Source: JAWKSY01 sp041402125 (GTDB lineage: Bacteria > Planctomycetota > GCA-002687715 > DRQF01). From it: a stretch of 64,000 nt of DNA. The notes under the pieces are model-generated. The model saw only the letters and a program-made list of their open reading frames with translations, was not told the origin of the DNA and ran no database searches. A program made the translations under genes and the position numbers. The DNA lies in assembly GCA_041402125.1 (NCBI GenBank), contig JAWKSY010000019.1:1-64000 (forward strand), read 5' to 3'. Shown one piece after another: positions 1 to 8,580 of the stretch; position 1 is the first letter of the stretch, and each line of letters begins with the position of its first letter.

Positions 1-1
1 T

Positions 2-313
2 CGCGCCGTGCGCCGCGAGCGCGGCACCCTGGCGCTCGACCGCCTCCACGACGGGAAACGGGGCGAGGAACCGAGCATCCACCTCCTCTGGCCCGCGGCC
101 GCAGCCTTCGCCCTGACCGCCGAGGCCACCGGAGACGCGACCTTCGCCCGCGAGGCGGCGACCCTCTTCCGGTTCGCGGTGCGGCACCAGCAGGGACGGG
201 CCGAGAACCCGATCACCTTCCGGATGCAGGGCTACCCCGGCTCGGAGAGCAAAGTGCTCTCGAACATCGCGCTCTGGGGTCAGGCCGCCCTCCCGACCCT
301 CTCCCCCCGCTGA
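2..313 (+). CDS. C-terminal end of an unidentified protein (5' partial)
   Basis: The frame is open from the left edge of the window and stops with TGA at 311-313, so only about 103 codons of the C terminus are visible. The visible part is helical in character, with an Ala-rich stretch (LLWPAAAAFALTAEATGD), a second helix around FAREAATLFRFAVRH and a conserved-looking GYPGSESKVLSNIALWG near the end. This could be the tail of an alpha/alpha-barrel type enzyme, but no family can be assigned from this fragment. A GTG at position 8 could start an ORF, but there is no ribosome binding site because the window begins there, so continuation from upstream is more likely. Confidence 0.6.
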   Translation, partial: RAVRRERGTLALDRLHDGKRGEEPSIHLLWPAAAAFALTAEATGDATFAREAATLFRFAVRHQQGRAENPITFRMQGYPGSESKVLSNIALWGQAALPTLSPR

Positions 314-425
314 CGTCGCGCCCGCCCGGAAAGGCGGCGGACCCCGCGTTGACCCTCGACGCCTTGCACTGTAGAGTCCGGTTCACTCGAATCGACCCGA
401 GGGCGCGACCCAGGAGATCCCCACC

Positions 426-983
426 GTGAACCCCGAGCTCAAGTCGATCACCTCCGCCCTCCCCGTCGCCCCGCCCCGCCGGGAGGCGAAGTCCGCCCCG
501 CCCCGGCCCCTGGCGGGACCGGACCTGCGGGGGGCGGATCTGCGTCGACATTTCCTCGTCGGAGCCCGGCTGGAGGGAGCGGACCTCCGGGGAGCCGACC
601 TACGCGAGGCCGATCTCCGCGGCGCCGATCTGCTCGGGGCCCGGATCGAGGGAGCCGACCTCCGGGGGGCGATCCTCGACCAGACGCGCCTGGTCGAGAT
701 CCGGGTGCCGGGGGCGCTTCCCGTCGACCTCGTCAATCAGATCCGGGACTTCGATTTCCGCCGGGTGATGACGCGCCTCGTCCCTCCGCCGGCTGGGCGG
801 ACCCTCCCCTGCCCCTACCGGGACGCCCGGATGCGCCCTCTGCTCTACGAGTGGGGCTCGCGCACCTGGGACGGCGGGCGCGACTGGGCCCCGCCCGAGA
901 TCCGGTGGACCCTGGAGGAGATCTGCGCCGCCGTCCTCGACGAGCTCGGCTGCCGCCACGATCTCGAGCGCCCGCTGCGTTGA
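426..983 (+). CDS. Pentapeptide-repeat protein
   Basis: A 185-residue protein with no signal peptide. Residues about 30-85 are a run of pentapeptide repeats of the A(D/N)LxX type (GADLR, GADLR, EADLR, GADLL, GARIE, GADLR), which fold as a right-handed quadrilateral beta-helix. The remaining ~100 residues are not repetitive and include a Trp-rich segment (EWGSRTWDGGRDWAPPEIRW). The function of most such proteins is unknown; some mimic DNA and protect gyrase, but nothing here indicates that role. The N-terminal 30 residues are Pro/Ala-rich. It ends 7 bases before the stop of the convergent mutY gene. The start ATG follows GGAGATCCCCACC, a reasonable ribosome binding site. Confidence 0.85.
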   Translation: MNPELKSITSALPVAPPRREAKSAPPRPLAGPDLRGADLRRHFLVGARLEGADLRGADLREADLRGADLLGARIEGADLRGAILDQTRLVEIRVPGALPVDLVNQIRDFDFRRVMTRLVPPPAGRTLPCPYRDARMRPLLYEWGSRTWDGGRDWAPPEIRWTLEEICAAVLDELGCRHDLERPLR

Positions 984-989
984 CTCCCG

Positions 990-2054
990 TCAGTTCCGGC
1001 GAGCGATGAGCTTGCGGGAGATCGTCGAGAAGGCGCGATCGTCCCGGCCGAGCTCGTCCGCGGGGAGCCAGAGGAGATCCTCCCCGCGCCGCGCCCGCCC
1101 CGTGACCCGGACGGCGAAGAGCCGGCAATCGAGGCGGTGGCGCGTGATCGCGTGACGCGCGCGCGCGATCTCGTCGAGATCCTCGAGCACGAGGCCGCAG
1201 CGCGCGACGAGCTCGCGGGCGAGCGCCTCGCGCGGATCGTCCGCGGGCGCGATCCAGACCTCGGGGAGCTCCCAGAAACCCGGCATGCGCGCCGCGTCGG
1301 CGGGGCGCCGGAGGAGGAGGACGCGATCGTCCCGGCGGACGAAGGCCTGCGCGACGAGGACGTCGAGCGTCTCGGCCTTCGGCGCACGTTCCGGGAAGTC
1401 CTCGGGGCGCCCGAGCGCGCGCGCGCGACAATCGGCGGCGGCCGGGCAGTCCTCGCAACGCGGCGAGCGGGGCGTGCAGACCTCGCGACCGAGATCGAAG
1501 AGCGCCTGCGAGAAGTCCCCCTCCGCGCCCGCCGGCATGAGTTCGAGGACCCGCGCCGCGATGTCCCGCCGGGCGCGGACGCCGTCCTGACGGCCCTCGC
1601 GCGCGTCGAGGCGGGAGAAGACGCGCTGCACGTTGCCGTCGACGGCCGCGGCGCGACGTCCGAATCCGATCGCCGCGATCGCTCCGGCGGTGTAGTCCCC
1701 GACGCCGGGAAGTTCGCGGAGCTCGTCCTCGTCGTCGGGGATGCGAGCGTCGCGCTCGGACACGAGGAGCTCCGCCGCCCGCTTCAGGGCGCGGAAGCGG
1801 CGGTAGTAGCCCAGTCCGGAAACGGCGGCGAGGACCTCGGCCTCGTCGGCCGCGGCGAGGGCCCGGACGTTGGGGAAGCGCTCGAGGAAGGGACCGAAGC
1901 GCGGCGCGACCGCGGTCACCGTGGTCTGCTGGAGCATGATCTCCGAGACCCAGACCGCCCAGGGGTCCGGGCGACCGCGCCAGGGCATGACCCGCCCGAG
2001 CGCCCGGTACCAGGCGAGGATCGCGCCGGCGAGGCGCGCGTCGCGCCCGCTCAA
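990..2054 (-). CDS. mutY: A/G-specific adenine glycosylase MutY
   Basis: Base-excision repair glycosylase that removes adenine mispaired with 8-oxoguanine. The sequence shows the helix-hairpin-helix motif LPGVGDYTAGAI, the catalytic Glu in SEIMLQQT and Asp in AVDGNVQRV, and a 4Fe-4S cluster loop with Cys spaced C-x6-C-x2-C-x5-C (CTPRSPRCEDCPAAADC). A NUDIX-like C-terminal domain (about residues 215-350) recognises 8-oxoG. No ATG precedes the domain. A TTG at 2054 gives 354 residues, the usual MutY length, and overlaps the TGA of the upstream lipoprotein gene as TTGA, so translational coupling is likely. The start is inferred from this overlap and from family length. Confidence 0.9.
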   Translation of the reverse strand: MSGRDARLAGAILAWYRALGRVMPWRGRPDPWAVWVSEIMLQQTTVTAVAPRFGPFLERFPNVRALAAADEAEVLAAVSGLGYYRRFRALKRAAELLVSERDARIPDDEDELRELPGVGDYTAGAIAAIGFGRRAAAVDGNVQRVFSRLDAREGRQDGVRARRDIAARVLELMPAGAEGDFSQALFDLGREVCTPRSPRCEDCPAAADCRARALGRPEDFPERAPKAETLDVLVAQAFVRRDDRVLLLRRPADAARMPGFWELPEVWIAPADDPREALARELVARCGLVLEDLDEIARARHAITRHRLDCRLFAVRVTGRARRGEDLLWLPADELGRDDRAFSTISRKLIARRN

Positions 2055-2504
2055 GGAGTCGCGGCGGGAGCGGTGCGGAGGATCTGTCGGTCGCGCGGGT
2101 AGAAGAGCTCGGTCTCGCGGAAGTAGGTCCCCGCGATCACGGCGCCGGCGGGCGGCGCCTCGCCGCGACGCGGACGTGCAGCGTGCGGTCGGAGAGTCGG
2201 AGCCAGACCTCTTCACCGCCCTTCTCCTCCGGCGCCTTCTCCTGCCCCTCGATCTCCCCGTCGGCTCGAAACGCCAGCCCGTGACCAGACCGCGGAGGAA
2301 GAGGTCCTCGGGCTCGGGGGTCTCGGTCGCGGCATTGAGCTGGAGGGTGCGGAGGTTGAGCCAGCCTTCCGAGATCGTCGCCTCGAGGTGCTCGACGGAG
2401 GTCGACGATCCCCGTCGCGTCGGTGCTGCGCGTGGTCTCGTCCGACGAGGCACAGGCGACGACGAAGGGGGCGAGGGCGGCGATGAGCGCGATCCGAGCT
2501 TCAT
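2051..2504 (-). pseudogene. Small lipoprotein gene, frame-disrupted
   Basis: Coding character runs continuously from about 2504 to the TGA at 2051-2053 but changes frame three or four times. In order the segments read: a lipoprotein signal (RIALIAALAPFVVACASS, lipobox VVAC); STSVEHLEATISEGWLNL to about LVTGWRFEPTG in a second frame; EIEGQEKAPEEKGGEEVW to LHVRVAARR back in the first; and AGAVIAGTYFRETELFYPRD to a stop in the third. Joined, they give an outer-membrane-type lipoprotein of about 150 residues with no family I recognise. The stop overlaps the mutY start by 4 bases, so the two were one operon. Either a real pseudogene or a stretch of uncorrected one-base sequencing errors. Confidence 0.65.
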
Positions 2505-2598
2505 TCGGGTTCTCCTCCGCCAGCGTCTTGCGCGATCGCGCCGTCCGCGTCAACCGGGACCGACGAGAATCGGCCGGCCGGAGGACACTCCCCGCGGA

Positions 2599-3318
2599 TC
2601 AGGCCTCGTCGGTGGCGGGGAAGGCGACGACGAAGCGCGCCCCCCGGGGGGAACCCTCGCAGCGGAGATCGGCGCCGATCGCGCGGGCGAGGTCGCGCGC
2701 GAGCGCGAGTCCGAGCCCCGCCCCCCCGCCGACGTCGCGGCCGCGCGGGTTCCGCTGGAAGCGCGCGAAGATCTCCTCGCGTTCGACCTCGGGAACCCCG
2801 ATCCCGTCGTCCTGCACGACGATCCGGATCTCCTCGTCGTCGCGCTCGAGCTCGATCTCGACCCGCAGCGACGCGAACTTGCCCGCGTTGTCGATCAGCG
2901 CCTCGAGCACGCGCGACAGGTGGGCGCCGTCGGTCATGAGGTGGACGTCGTCGAGGGCCGGCGCGGCGACGAAGGTCCGGGTGATCCCCCGGACGTGTGC
3001 GAAGCGACGCACGATCGGCGCGACGACGGATCCGAGGCAGACCGGGGTCCGCTCGCAGCGGGGGTCGCCTCGATCCAGGCGCCCGAGCAACAGGATGTCG
3101 TCGATCAGGCCCTGCATCCGGCGCGCGTTGCGGTGGATGATCTGGACGAGCTGGCGATCCTCGTCGCTCAGCGTCGACTGCGTGTCGGAGAGGATCTCGG
3201 CCGCGCCGGAGAGGGCCGCCAGCGGCGTCTTCAGCTCGTGGGCCGCGAGGCGGAGCGAGAGCGCGGTTCCGGATTCACCGCCGGTGGGGGTCGGGCCCTG
3301 AGGAGCGGGGCTGGTCAA
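2599..3318 (-). CDS. Soluble histidine kinase (HisKA + HATPase)
   Basis: A 239-residue two-component kinase core without any sensor or transmembrane part. The phospho-acceptor is His27 in LAAHELKTPLAAL (HisKA domain, residues about 20-85). The ATP-binding domain (about 125-235) shows the N box ALIDNAGKFAS, the G1 box DDGIGVP and the G2 box GGAGLGLALA. It follows a stand-alone receiver gene by about 27 bases on the same strand, so the two are almost certainly an operon and a cognate pair. The start is TTG at 3318; no better upstream start lies before the receiver stop. With no sensory domain, input must come from a partner or from the receiver itself. Confidence 0.88.
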   Translation of the reverse strand: MTSPAPQGPTPTGGESGTALSLRLAAHELKTPLAALSGAAEILSDTQSTLSDEDRQLVQIIHRNARRMQGLIDDILLLGRLDRGDPRCERTPVCLGSVVAPIVRRFAHVRGITRTFVAAPALDDVHLMTDGAHLSRVLEALIDNAGKFASLRVEIELERDDEEIRIVVQDDGIGVPEVEREEIFARFQRNPRGRDVGGGAGLGLALARDLARAIGADLRCEGSPRGARFVVAFPATDEA

Positions 3319-3345
3319 GGCGCTCGTTCTCCGCCGATCGCGCGG

Positions 3346-3717
3346 TCAGTCGAGGTTGGCCTCGCGGGACTGGCGCACGACGGCGCGCGCGAATCCCCCG
3401 ATGTCGAGCGGTCGACCGAGGACCTCCTCGACGTCCGGAGCGCCGGCGGCACGGCCGTCGACGCTGAGGGTGACGATGCGCGGGCGCACCTCGAGGGGCC
3501 GGGACCGGAGCCGCTCGACCACGCGTCGGCCCCGCTCACCGGGAAGATCGAGGTCGACGACGACCACGTCCTTCGCGTCGAGCGCCGAGAGTCCGTCGTC
3601 CAGCCAGGACTCGCCGGTCGCCGGAACCGCCTTGAGGTCGTTGCAGAGGATCACGTCCGTCATCAGACCGAGGTCGAATTCGTTGTCCTCGACCACGAAG
3701 ACGCGGGGCAGTTTCAT
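3346..3717 (-). CDS. Stand-alone response-regulator receiver domain
   Basis: A 123-residue single-domain receiver with no output domain. The acidic pair E10-D11 (VVEDNE) and the phospho-acceptor Asp55 (VVVVDLDLPGERG) are present. The usual Lys of the K-P motif near the C terminus is replaced by Arg (LGRPLDIGGF), which may change phosphorylation kinetics. It is the first gene of a pair with a sensorless histidine kinase just downstream. Start ATG at 3717 is preceded by AGGAGGAGG; a GTG one codon earlier is possible. Without an output domain it probably acts in a phosphorelay or by protein-protein contact. Confidence 0.87.
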   Translation of the reverse strand: MKLPRVFVVEDNEFDLGLMTDVILCNDLKAVPATGESWLDDGLSALDAKDVVVVDLDLPGERGRRVVERLRSRPLEVRPRIVTLSVDGRAAGAPDVEEVLGRPLDIGGFARAVVRQSREANLD

Positions 3718-3945
3718 CACTGGCCTCCTCCTCCTCCCCGAACCCGAGCCTCATTCTCGGACGCGGATCCGACGCCGTCAACGAAGTCTCGGGGCCGTCG
3801 CGGGCGATTGACCGCACAAGATCCGGCCGGGCGCGGACTTGTGAAGCGGTTCCTCGGCCGGGATTCCCCGGGGATCCTCGTCCGGCGGGAGGCCGGAACC
3901 GTCCCGCCTTGCTATGTTTCCGACGTTGCCGGGGAGAACGCGACG

Positions 3946-6750
3946 ATGCATCGGACGGCCGGAAGACTCGAGTACCTGGGGATCGGCCTGATCGCCGCGA
4001 GCGTCATCGCCTTCGAGCTGGCGCTCACGCGGATCTTCGCGATCCTGCTCTGGCACCACCTCACCTACATGGTCTTCTCCATCGCGATGCTCGGTTTCGG
4101 CGCGGCCGGAACCGTCCTCGCGATCCGACCCGCGAGCCTGCGCGCGCCGCAGGGCCCGCTCGCCTGGCTCTCCGCCGCCTACGCGCTCACGGTCCCGATG
4201 GCGGTCGCCGGCGCGACCTCGGTGCGCATCGACTGCCTCGCCCTCTTCTCGAACCCCTCCTCCTTCGTCGCGCTCCTGATCGTCTACGGCATCGTCGCCC
4301 TCCCGCTCTTCATCGCGGGCCTCGTCATCGGTCTCGCGCTGACGCGCTTCCGCGATCAAGCCGAGCGCGTGTACGCCGCCGATCTCGTCGGGTCGGCGAT
4401 CGGAGGCGGTCTCGCGCTGTGGGGCCTCGGGCAGTTCGGCGCGGTCACGACGACGGTCGGCGCCGCCGCCCTGGGCGCGCTCGCCGGCCTCGCCTTCGCC
4501 GCCCGGCGCGGGGGACTGGCCATCGCGGCGACGGCCATCGTCGTCGCGGCGCTCGCCTTCTTCCTCGTGGGCCTGCGGGGCGGATCGGTGCGACTCGGCG
4601 TCCCGGCGCTCGAGTGGACGATCCCCTTCGCCCCGGGCAAGGAGTTCAACGACGACGTCGTGGTGGACCGCCGGATCCCGAGCGCGGTCGCCGAGGTCGA
4701 GGTCGCCGCGCCGCGCAGCACCCGGCCGATGATCGGCGGCGACTTCGGCACGGTCGACCGCATGGAGATCCCGGCCCGGCTCGTCGGCCAGGACGGCACG
4801 GCGCCGACGATGCTCTTCGAAGGCGCCTCCGATCTCGCGGCCTTCCCCTTCCTCGACGACTCCCAGACCTCGAGCGGCTATCGCGTCCTCCAGGCCTCGG
4901 AGCGCCGCGAGCCGGACGTGCTGGTCATCGGCGTCGGCGGCGGCGTGGACGTCATGGTCGCGCTCGCCGAGGGCGCCCGCTCGGTCACCGCCGTGGAGGC
5001 CAATCCGGCGATGGTGCGCATGGTCCGCGAGGACTACGACGCCTGGCTCGGGGGGCTCTTCCGACCCGGCGGCCACGCGCTCTCGGATCGCATCGAGCTC
5101 GTGACCGCGGAGGGTCGGAGCTATCTCGCGCGCAGCGAGCGGGAGTTCGATCTCATCCAGCTCTCGGGCGTCGACTCCTTCACCGCCCTCACGAGCGGCG
5201 CCTACACGCTGAGCGAGAGCTATCTCTACACGGTGGAGGCGGTGCGGGATCTCTACGCCCGACTGCGGCCGGGCGGGGTGATCGGCTACTCCCGCTTCCT
5301 GCTCTCGCATCCGCAGCGCCCGCGCGAGACCCTGCGCCTCGCCGCCGTCGCACGCGAGGCGCTGGCCCGCGAGGGCGTCGATGAACCCGCGAGCCAGATC
5401 GTCGTGTTCCGCGGCCTCACCTGGGCCTCGACGCTGATCAAGCGCGGCGCGTTCAGCGAGGCGGAGATCGCGGCCCTCCACGCCTTCGCGGAGCGGGAGG
5501 GCTTCTACGGGATGATCTTCGACCCGCTCGACGCGCGTCGGGAGTTCGCGCCGGCGCCGCAGCCGGTGGGGATCGTTCGCGACTACTTCCGCACCTGGCT
5601 CGGTGCACGCTGCGCCGCGATGCGGGAGCGCCCGGATCTCGACGCGGTCGCCGACGACCTCGGCGCGGCCTACCTCGCGCGCTTCGCCGACCGGGCGGAG
5701 GAAGCCGCGGCCCGGCTCGCGGCCGGAGTCGAGCGCTTCCCGGAGGGTCTCCAGGCGCGCGTCGCCCTCGAGCTCGAGAGCGAGCTCCAGCTCGCGCTGG
5801 AGGCGGGCGATCCGCGAAGCCGAAGCGATGCCGTCGACCGCGCGGCCTTCGCGACCGTCCTCCGCGGCGACGACGCGGAGCTCGCACGCTTCCACGCCGA
5901 CTACCCCTACGAGGTCCGTCCCGCGCACGACGACCGCCCCTTCTTCTTCGACTACTACCGCTGGTCCTCGGCCTTCGCGAGCATCGCGAGCGGTCGGACC
6001 GATTCCGGGTCGCGGCTCGCCGACCGCTACCACTCGGACTTCCCGGTCGCCCACGCGATCCTGTCGGCCTCGCTCCTCCAGATCGGCCTCCTCGCCGCGC
6101 TCCTCATCCTCCTGCCCCTGCGGCGACTCGGCGGCGAACGAGGCGAGCGCCCCGGCGGCGCCGCGCGCGACTTCGCCTACTTCGCCGCGCTCGGGCTCGG
6201 ATTCATGGCGGTGGAGATCACCCTGATCCAGAAGCTCGTCGTCTTCGTCGGGGATCCGACGGCGACGATGGCGACGGTGGTGGTCGCGCTCCTCGCGAGC
6301 GCCGGCGTGGGATCGCGGGTCGCGGAGTCCCTCTCGGCGATCAGCCGCGGGCGTCTCCTCGGACTCGGCCTCGTCATCGCGATCGCGATCGCGGCGTCGG
6401 TGCCGGCGCTGCGCTTCCTCGCCGATCACGGCCTGGGCTGGAGCTTCCCCGCCCGGATCGCGGCGGCGATCGGCGTCCTCGCGCCGCTCGGACTTGCGAT
6501 GGGAACGGCGTTTCCGACGGGGCTGCGCATCCTGGCCCGCCGCGATCCGCGGCGGATCCCCTGGGCGTGGGGCGTGAACGGCTTCTGCTCGGTCCTGGGC
6601 TCGATCCTGGCGATCGTGGTGGCGCAGCAGGTCGGCTTCGAGCGGGTCCTCTTCCTCTCGGCCGGGCTCTACCTGATCGGCTTCGCCGCGATGGCGCCCG
6701 CGCCTCGCGGCGTCCCCGTCGGGACGCCGCCGGGCGCCGACGCCGCCTGA
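3946..6750 (+). CDS. Membrane-embedded spermidine-synthase-like protein
   Basis: A 934-residue protein. The N-terminal ~220 residues form about seven hydrophobic segments starting with YLGIGLIAASVIAFELALT. A Rossmann-type SpeE/methyltransferase domain follows from about residue 320, with the nucleotide-binding loop VLVIGVGGGVDVMVALAEG (about 325) and acidic VEANPAMV. From about residue 700 another block of transmembrane helices runs to the C terminus. This architecture is known from spermine/spermidine synthase-fold membrane proteins annotated in several phyla, whose substrate is not established, so polyamine synthesis should not be assumed. The start ATG at 3946 follows GGGGAGAACGCG; an open frame continues far upstream but that sequence is antisense to the kinase genes. 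It ends 13 bases from the stop of the convergent gene. Confidence 0.85.
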   Translation: MHRTAGRLEYLGIGLIAASVIAFELALTRIFAILLWHHLTYMVFSIAMLGFGAAGTVLAIRPASLRAPQGPLAWLSAAYALTVPMAVAGATSVRIDCLALFSNPSSFVALLIVYGIVALPLFIAGLVIGLALTRFRDQAERVYAADLVGSAIGGGLALWGLGQFGAVTTTVGAAALGALAGLAFAARRGGLAIAATAIVVAALAFFLVGLRGGSVRLGVPALEWTIPFAPGKEFNDDVVVDRRIPSAVAEVEVAAPRSTRPMIGGDFGTVDRMEIPARLVGQDGTAPTMLFEGASDLAAFPFLDDSQTSSGYRVLQASERREPDVLVIGVGGGVDVMVALAEGARSVTAVEANPAMVRMVREDYDAWLGGLFRPGGHALSDRIELVTAEGRSYLARSEREFDLIQLSGVDSFTALTSGAYTLSESYLYTVEAVRDLYARLRPGGVIGYSRFLLSHPQRPRETLRLAAVAREALAREGVDEPASQIVVFRGLTWASTLIKRGAFSEAEIAALHAFAEREGFYGMIFDPLDARREFAPAPQPVGIVRDYFRTWLGARCAAMRERPDLDAVADDLGAAYLARFADRAEEAAARLAAGVERFPEGLQARVALELESELQLALEAGDPRSRSDAVDRAAFATVLRGDDAELARFHADYPYEVRPAHDDRPFFFDYYRWSSAFASIASGRTDSGSRLADRYHSDFPVAHAILSASLLQIGLLAALLILLPLRRLGGERGERPGGAARDFAYFAALGLGFMAVEITLIQKLVVFVGDPTATMATVVVALLASAGVGSRVAESLSAISRGRLLGLGLVIAIAIAASVPALRFLADHGLGWSFPARIAAAIGVLAPLGLAMGTAFPTGLRILARRDPRRIPWAWGVNGFCSVLGSILAIVVAQQVGFERVLFLSAGLYLIGFAAMAPAPRGVPVGTPPGADAA

Positions 6751-6763
6751 TCGGCGGGAGCGC

Positions 6764-8398
6764 CTACTTGCGGACGCCGCGCTCCTTGCGCTGCCCGCCC
6801 TGCGCGTAGGCCTTCCACTTCTCGTCCAGGTAGCGCAGGGGATCCGTGCCCTCGGGCACGCCGAAGATCTCCCGCATGTCCTCGCGCCAGGAGTTGAGGA
6901 CCTCGCCCTTGTTCCGCGTACCGCCGCTGCCGCGATTCCAGTGGGTGCAGCCGGCGCGCAGGAAGCGATTGATGCGGTCGGGCTCGGTCCGCGCGAGGAA
7001 GTCGTAGAAGCTCCAGCACTTCGCGAGATCCGGATCGTCCATCTCGTAGATGTCCTTCACGGCGAGGTCCGAGAAGGGTACGCCGAGCTTCACCGCCACC
7101 GCATTGAAGGCCGCGCGCTGACCGAGCTGGACGGTCTTCACGCCCTCGCGGCCCGGATCGATGTCGTACTCGCGCTCCTTCCACTGGAAGCTCGTCATGA
7201 TGTTCCGGCCGAGGAACTCGAAGCAGAGGTAGTACTGCAGCCCCTGCACGAGCCAGGGCATCGCCGAACGGGAGCGACCTCCGCCGCCGAAGTGCATGTG
7301 GGCGAGGTGGCCGGCGAGCAGGTAGACCATCATGCCCTCGAGGTCGAGGGGATCCCGGATCTTGCACATCTCGCCGAAGGAGTGGCCGAGCACGCTGCGC
7401 GCCCCGTTGACGGCGACCGTCAGCGACTGCTCCTTGTTGCGGCCCCACCGCTGCCCGAGGAAGTCGGTCCAGAAGCGGTCCCGGAGCGTCGTGTCGTCGG
7501 GGAGGAAGAGGTAGCAGGAGAACTGCTCGTCCTCGATCCAGTCGGGATCGCCGTCGTTCACGAAGCCGTCGACGAACTCGCGCCGGAAACCCTCGATGAC
7601 GCGCTCGCAGGTCTCGATCGCGATCCGCATCGCGCCGTCCTCGATCGTCGTCGGGTACCAGACGACGAGGTGCTTCGATTCCATCGCGTGGAAGGTCAGC
7701 TTGCCGCCGGTGATCTCCTGGTTGGCGCGGACGAGCTCCGGCGGGAGCTCCGCCTTGCGGACGGAGGCGAGCGCGGTCGCGCGACGCGCCTCCACGCCGT
7801 CCTCCTCCAGGCGCTTCTCCTCCTTCGCCCCGTCCTTGTCCATGCGGGCGGCCGCCTTGTCGCAACCGTGCTCGCGCAACCAGGTCGCCACGCGGCGCCG
7901 GGCCTCGAGGACTCGCCGCTGGAGATCGAACCACTCCTTGCTCGCCTTCTCGCTGGCGTCGCGCTTCGCCTCGATCTCGGCGATGCGTTCGAGGTTGAGC
8001 TCGTACTCGCTGGCGATCCCCATCAGGGTCTGACGGTCGTTGAAGAAGTTCGGGAGGCGCTTCAGATCGATGTCGTCCCGCGCCACGCTGACGACGGAGC
8101 GCTTCGAGACCGGGCTCTTCTCCCCGTCCTTGAACTTGTAGGGGACCTTCTCGGGGCGATCGCCGTCGAGGACGTAGAGCTCGATCACCTTGACCCCCAG
8201 GAGCGTGAGCTGGTTCCCCTCGATCTTGAAGCCCGTGATGGGCTCGCCGAGGAGCACCTTGCTGCCGGACACCTCGACCAGGTACTTCGCGTAGCGTTTC
8301 TCGGCCTTCTCGTCCTTCAGGTGGATCTGCACGATCTGGGCCGAGACTCCGGAGGCGAGGACGGCGAGGACCAGGGCGAGGGTCGAAAGGCGAATCAC
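6764..8398 (-). CDS. Exported protein with degenerate gluzincin-like domain
   Basis: A 544-residue exported protein: signal peptide IRLSTLALVLAVLASGVSAQ, an N-terminal region of short beta-rich sequence, a charged coiled-coil-like stretch (about 140-215), then a C-terminal half resembling DUF1570/peptidase-MA-like proteins. The place where HExxH would sit reads YLLAGHLAHMHF, and the downstream PxWLxEG motif reads MPWLVQGLQYY with Gln for Glu, so zinc-protease chemistry is unlikely. A second protein of similar type lies at 42173-43513. Start is GTG at 8398 with GGAG eight bases upstream. It is transcribed divergently from the membrane protein at 8581 across a 182-base gap that must hold both promoters. 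Function unknown. Confidence 0.75.
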   Translation of the reverse strand: MIRLSTLALVLAVLASGVSAQIVQIHLKDEKAEKRYAKYLVEVSGSKVLLGEPITGFKIEGNQLTLLGVKVIELYVLDGDRPEKVPYKFKDGEKSPVSKRSVVSVARDDIDLKRLPNFFNDRQTLMGIASEYELNLERIAEIEAKRDASEKASKEWFDLQRRVLEARRRVATWLREHGCDKAAARMDKDGAKEEKRLEEDGVEARRATALASVRKAELPPELVRANQEITGGKLTFHAMESKHLVVWYPTTIEDGAMRIAIETCERVIEGFRREFVDGFVNDGDPDWIEDEQFSCYLFLPDDTTLRDRFWTDFLGQRWGRNKEQSLTVAVNGARSVLGHSFGEMCKIRDPLDLEGMMVYLLAGHLAHMHFGGGGRSRSAMPWLVQGLQYYLCFEFLGRNIMTSFQWKEREYDIDPGREGVKTVQLGQRAAFNAVAVKLGVPFSDLAVKDIYEMDDPDLAKCWSFYDFLARTEPDRINRFLRAGCTHWNRGSGGTRNKGEVLNSWREDMREIFGVPEGTDPLRYLDEKWKAYAQGGQRKERGVRK

Positions 8399-8580
8399 GG
8401 GCTTGCTCCGGGAGGTCCGGCGAAGGGGCGACGGCCGGCGGGCGCTGCCGTCGGGAGGGCGCCAGCAAAGCAGTCCGACGACCCTTTGGCAAGCATATCG
8501 CGAGTCCCGGTCTCCCGCGAATCCGGCGGAGGACGCGATTGCGGTTGCGGTCGTCCTCGGGCCGGGCCAAGATCGCGCCC

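Noticed and set aside
1870..3945. Upstream extension of the SpeE-like gene to 1626 residues
   Set aside because: The extension is antisense to the kinase, receiver and lipoprotein genes; a ribosome binding site and hydrophobic start are at 3946.
3778..6429. Long open frame of about 880 codons on the minus strand opposite the SpeE-like gene
   Set aside because: Composition is Glu/Arg/Asp/His-rich without domains; it is the antisense shadow of a GC-rich gene that has clear transmembrane and Rossmann motifs.
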